Source: an uncultured Bacteroidales bacterium (GTDB taxonomy: Bacteria; Bacteroidota; Bacteroidia; Bacteroidales; Lentimicrobiaceae). From it: 7,144 bases of DNA. The stretch lies in assembly GCA_937864935.1 (NCBI GenBank), contig CALMDN010000259.1, positions 1 through 7,144 on the forward strand, written 5' to 3'. Under the pieces are notes generated by a model. The model searched no databases. It saw only the letters and a program-made list of their open reading frames with translations, and had not been told where the DNA came from. The stretch's first letter is position 1. Each line of letters starts with the position of its first letter. Both the position numbers and the translations under genes were made by a program. Below, piece after piece: positions 5,954 to 7,144 of this stretch.

Positions 5954-6202
5954 ATGGAAGAAAGAAATTTCGCTGATCTTACGGACGATGAACTGAAGAC
6001 TGAAGCAAAAAAACTGAAATCAAGAACCGTTCTGAATGCCTTTATCATCGGTTTTATGATCGGTATCATCATCTGGAGCATCCTGAAGAGTACGCTGGGG
6101 CTGCTCACTTTGATCCCGCTCTTTTTTATCTATAAACTGGCCAACAGCTCAAAAAACGACAAAGCTCTGAAAGCGGTGCTGAAAGAGCGGAAGCTGAAAT
6201 AA
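5954..6202 (+). CDS. Small two-helix membrane protein of unknown function
   Basis: An 82-residue protein if started at 5954 (MEERNFADLTDDELKTEAKK), which has an A-rich leader and gives the N-terminus expected for this type; the frame is open from 5909, but that start sits inside a small hairpin. An acidic-basic helical head containing the LTDDELKTEAKKLKS motif is followed by two hydrophobic segments (about 26-44, VLNAFIIGFMIGIIIWSIL, and 48-62, LGLLTLIPLFFIYKL). A basic tail ending KALKAVLKERKLK completes it. Similar head-two-helix-basic-tail proteins are common in Bacteroidetes and lack a known function. The short loop between helices suggests a membrane hairpin with both ends on the same side. 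It stands alone between two non-coding stretches. Confidence 0.75.
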   Translation: MEERNFADLTDDELKTEAKKLKSRTVLNAFIIGFMIGIIIWSILKSTLGLLTLIPLFFIYKLANSSKNDKALKAVLKERKLK

Positions 6203-6345
6203 CTATTGTTGTCTGCTTGCTTTTCAGGCTGCGAATCAGGACAGGATCCATAATGACGGAAATTGCAATGGCTTTTTACCGAATCAGACTGTCCGAATTT
6301 CAGTTATTAAACCTTAATGTCGCTTATCAACTTTTTTACATTTTC

Positions 6346-6398
6346 AGGTGTTGCGAAACAGCCACCGCAACACTTCCGGCAACCAATTCTCGTCCGGA
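6346..6398. promoter_or_regulatory. Two adjacent inverted repeats just upstream of the comM promoter
   Basis: GTGTTGCG (6348-6355) pairs with CGCAACAC (6366-6373), a perfect eight-base arm extendable by one wobble and one A-T pair, with a 10-base loop. Immediately after, TTCCGG (6374-6379) pairs with CCGGAA (6393-6398). The second ends one base before the -33 box at 6400. There is no T tract after either arm on the plus strand, so a terminator is unlikely; a protein-binding site or part of an upstream transcript is possible. Confidence 0.4.
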
Positions 6399-6399
6399 A

Positions 6400-6431
6400 T
6401 TTGCTATTTCCCCCAATTTCACCTATGTTTG
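6400..6431 (+). promoter_or_regulatory. Bacteroidetes promoter of comM (TTTG-N20-TATGTTTG)
   Basis: TTTG at 6400-6403 and TATGTTTG at 6424-6431 are separated by 20 bases, matching both boxes and the spacing of the Bacteroidetes primary-sigma promoter (TTTG, 19-21 bases, TAnnTTTG). Transcription should begin near 6436-6440, leaving a leader of about 45 bases before the ATG at 6484. It is the best promoter in the window. Confidence 0.75.
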
Positions 6432-6483
6432 CTATATAAAATAACGCATTTATCCGCTTGCCTTACCATTATTCAATATTGCT

Positions 6484-7144
6484 ATGCTTATCAAGACATT
6501 CGGTAGCGCCATTATGGGCATCCATGCAATCACCATTACGGTAGAGGTCAACATGGACAACGGCATTCAGTTTTTTATGGTCGGCCTGCCCGACAGCGCG
6601 GTGAAAGAGAGCCATCAGCGGATTGAAGCGGCGCTGCGCAACATCGGCTACCGCATCCCCGGCAAAAAGATTGTCATCAACATGGCTCCGGCCGATATCC
6701 GCAAGGAGGGTTCTGCCTACGACCTCACCATCGCCATCGGCATCCTTGCAGCCTCAGAGCAGATCAAAAGCGACAAGGTGGGCGACTACATCATCATGGG
6801 CGAGCTTTCGCTCGACGGAAGCCTGCAGCCCATCAAAGGGGCCCTGCCCATCGCCATTGAAGCGCGCAAACAGGGCTTTAAGGGGTTTATACTGCCGAAG
6901 CAGAATGCCCGTGAAGCAGCCATCGTGAGCGATCTGGAGGTTTTTGGGGTAGAAAACATGATCGACGTGATCCACTTTTTCAACGGCGATGCCACCCTTG
7001 AGCCCGAGATCGTGAATACCCGCGATGAGTTTTACGCACAGGTGAACGATTATGAGTTCGACTTTTCGGATGTCAAGGGTCAGGAGAACATCAAGCGGGC
7101 CCTGGAGATTGCGGCGGCAGGAGGCCACAACGTGATCCTGATCG
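6484..7144 (+). CDS. comM: ComM/YifB family Mg-chelatase-like AAA ATPase, N-terminal part (cut by window edge)
   Basis: The 220 visible codons begin MLIKTFGSAIMGIHAITITV, the standard start of this roughly 500-residue family. Residues 1 to about 175 form the N-terminal ChlI/Lon-protease-like domain, with conserved FFMVGLPDSAVKESHQRIEA, IGYRIPGKKIVINMAPADIR, GSAYDLTIAIGILAA and GELSLDGSLQPIKGALPIA. The Mg-chelatase-type AAA domain starts at about 195 with DFSDVKGQENIKRALEIAAA and GGHNVILI; the Walker A motif (GPPGSGKT in the family) would follow directly but lies outside the window. In naturally transformable bacteria ComM is a hexameric helicase that extends branch migration during integration of incoming DNA; the gene is widespread, so competence is not implied. 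The codons are visibly richer in G+C than the preceding intergenic region. A consensus promoter lies just upstream. Confidence 0.95.
   Translation, partial: MLIKTFGSAIMGIHAITITVEVNMDNGIQFFMVGLPDSAVKESHQRIEAALRNIGYRIPGKKIVINMAPADIRKEGSAYDLTIAIGILAASEQIKSDKVGDYIIMGELSLDGSLQPIKGALPIAIEARKQGFKGFILPKQNAREAAIVSDLEVFGVENMIDVIHFFNGDATLEPEIVNTRDEFYAQVNDYEFDFSDVKGQENIKRALEIAAAGGHNVILI

Noticed and set aside
6217..6444. Open frame of 75 codons before comM
   Set aside because: It runs through the inverted repeats and the comM promoter, and its sequence resembles no protein family; treated as non-coding.
6754..7128. Open frame of 124 codons on the minus strand opposite comM
   Set aside because: It is antisense to well-conserved ComM codons, a G+C-rich shadow frame with no recognisable protein.

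Overview
The window looks like an ordinary chromosomal segment of a Bacteroidota bacterium, most likely a Bacteroidales-type anaerobe; that rank is inference. Support comes from three signal-peptide outer-membrane beta-barrel proteins (two of the PorT-like type), a GldB-type lipoprotein, a glutamine-dependent NAD synthetase of the usual Bacteroidetes form, and several TAnnTTTG promoter elements typical of the phylum. One of these, before comM, has a matching TTTG box 20 nt upstream. Shine-Dalgarno sequences are generally absent.

Layout. 1-926 (minus) is the N-terminal 308 codons of nadE, cut by the window edge. It probably forms an operon with the upstream outer-membrane barrel gene at 952-1644 (minus). 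A divergent promoter region (1645-1814) separates that gene from a second barrel gene on the plus strand (1815-2420), which ends at a strong intrinsic terminator. 2514-2669 is a small non-coding repeat element: three tandem hairpin units bounded by composite terminal inverted repeats. Next come a GldB-like lipoprotein (2811-3821, plus) and, tail to tail with one base between stop codons, a DUF1289 Cys-cluster protein (3823-4068, minus). A DUF1801/YdhG-type protein (4196-4567, minus) follows, then a second, shorter copy of the repeat element (4791-4840) and a third barrel protein (4898-5464, minus). 5465-5953 is about 490 bases without a credible gene but with several small inverted repeats. 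A two-helix membrane protein (5954-6202, plus) precedes about 280 non-coding bases holding two hairpins and a textbook Bacteroidetes promoter. The window ends inside comM/yifB (6484-7144, plus), just before its Walker A motif.

How the genes relate: most products act at or in the cell envelope (three barrels, one lipoprotein, one small membrane protein), but they do not form a recognisable single pathway. NadE (NAD synthesis) and ComM (processing of DNA taken up in transformation) are housekeeping or widely conserved genes. I see no defence system, prophage, CRISPR, tRNA or rRNA, and no clear undescribed multi-gene system. The most noteworthy items are the paired hairpin-repeat elements, the abrupt loss of the expected NadE PP-loop motif in the first 32 bases, and the structured leader region of comM.
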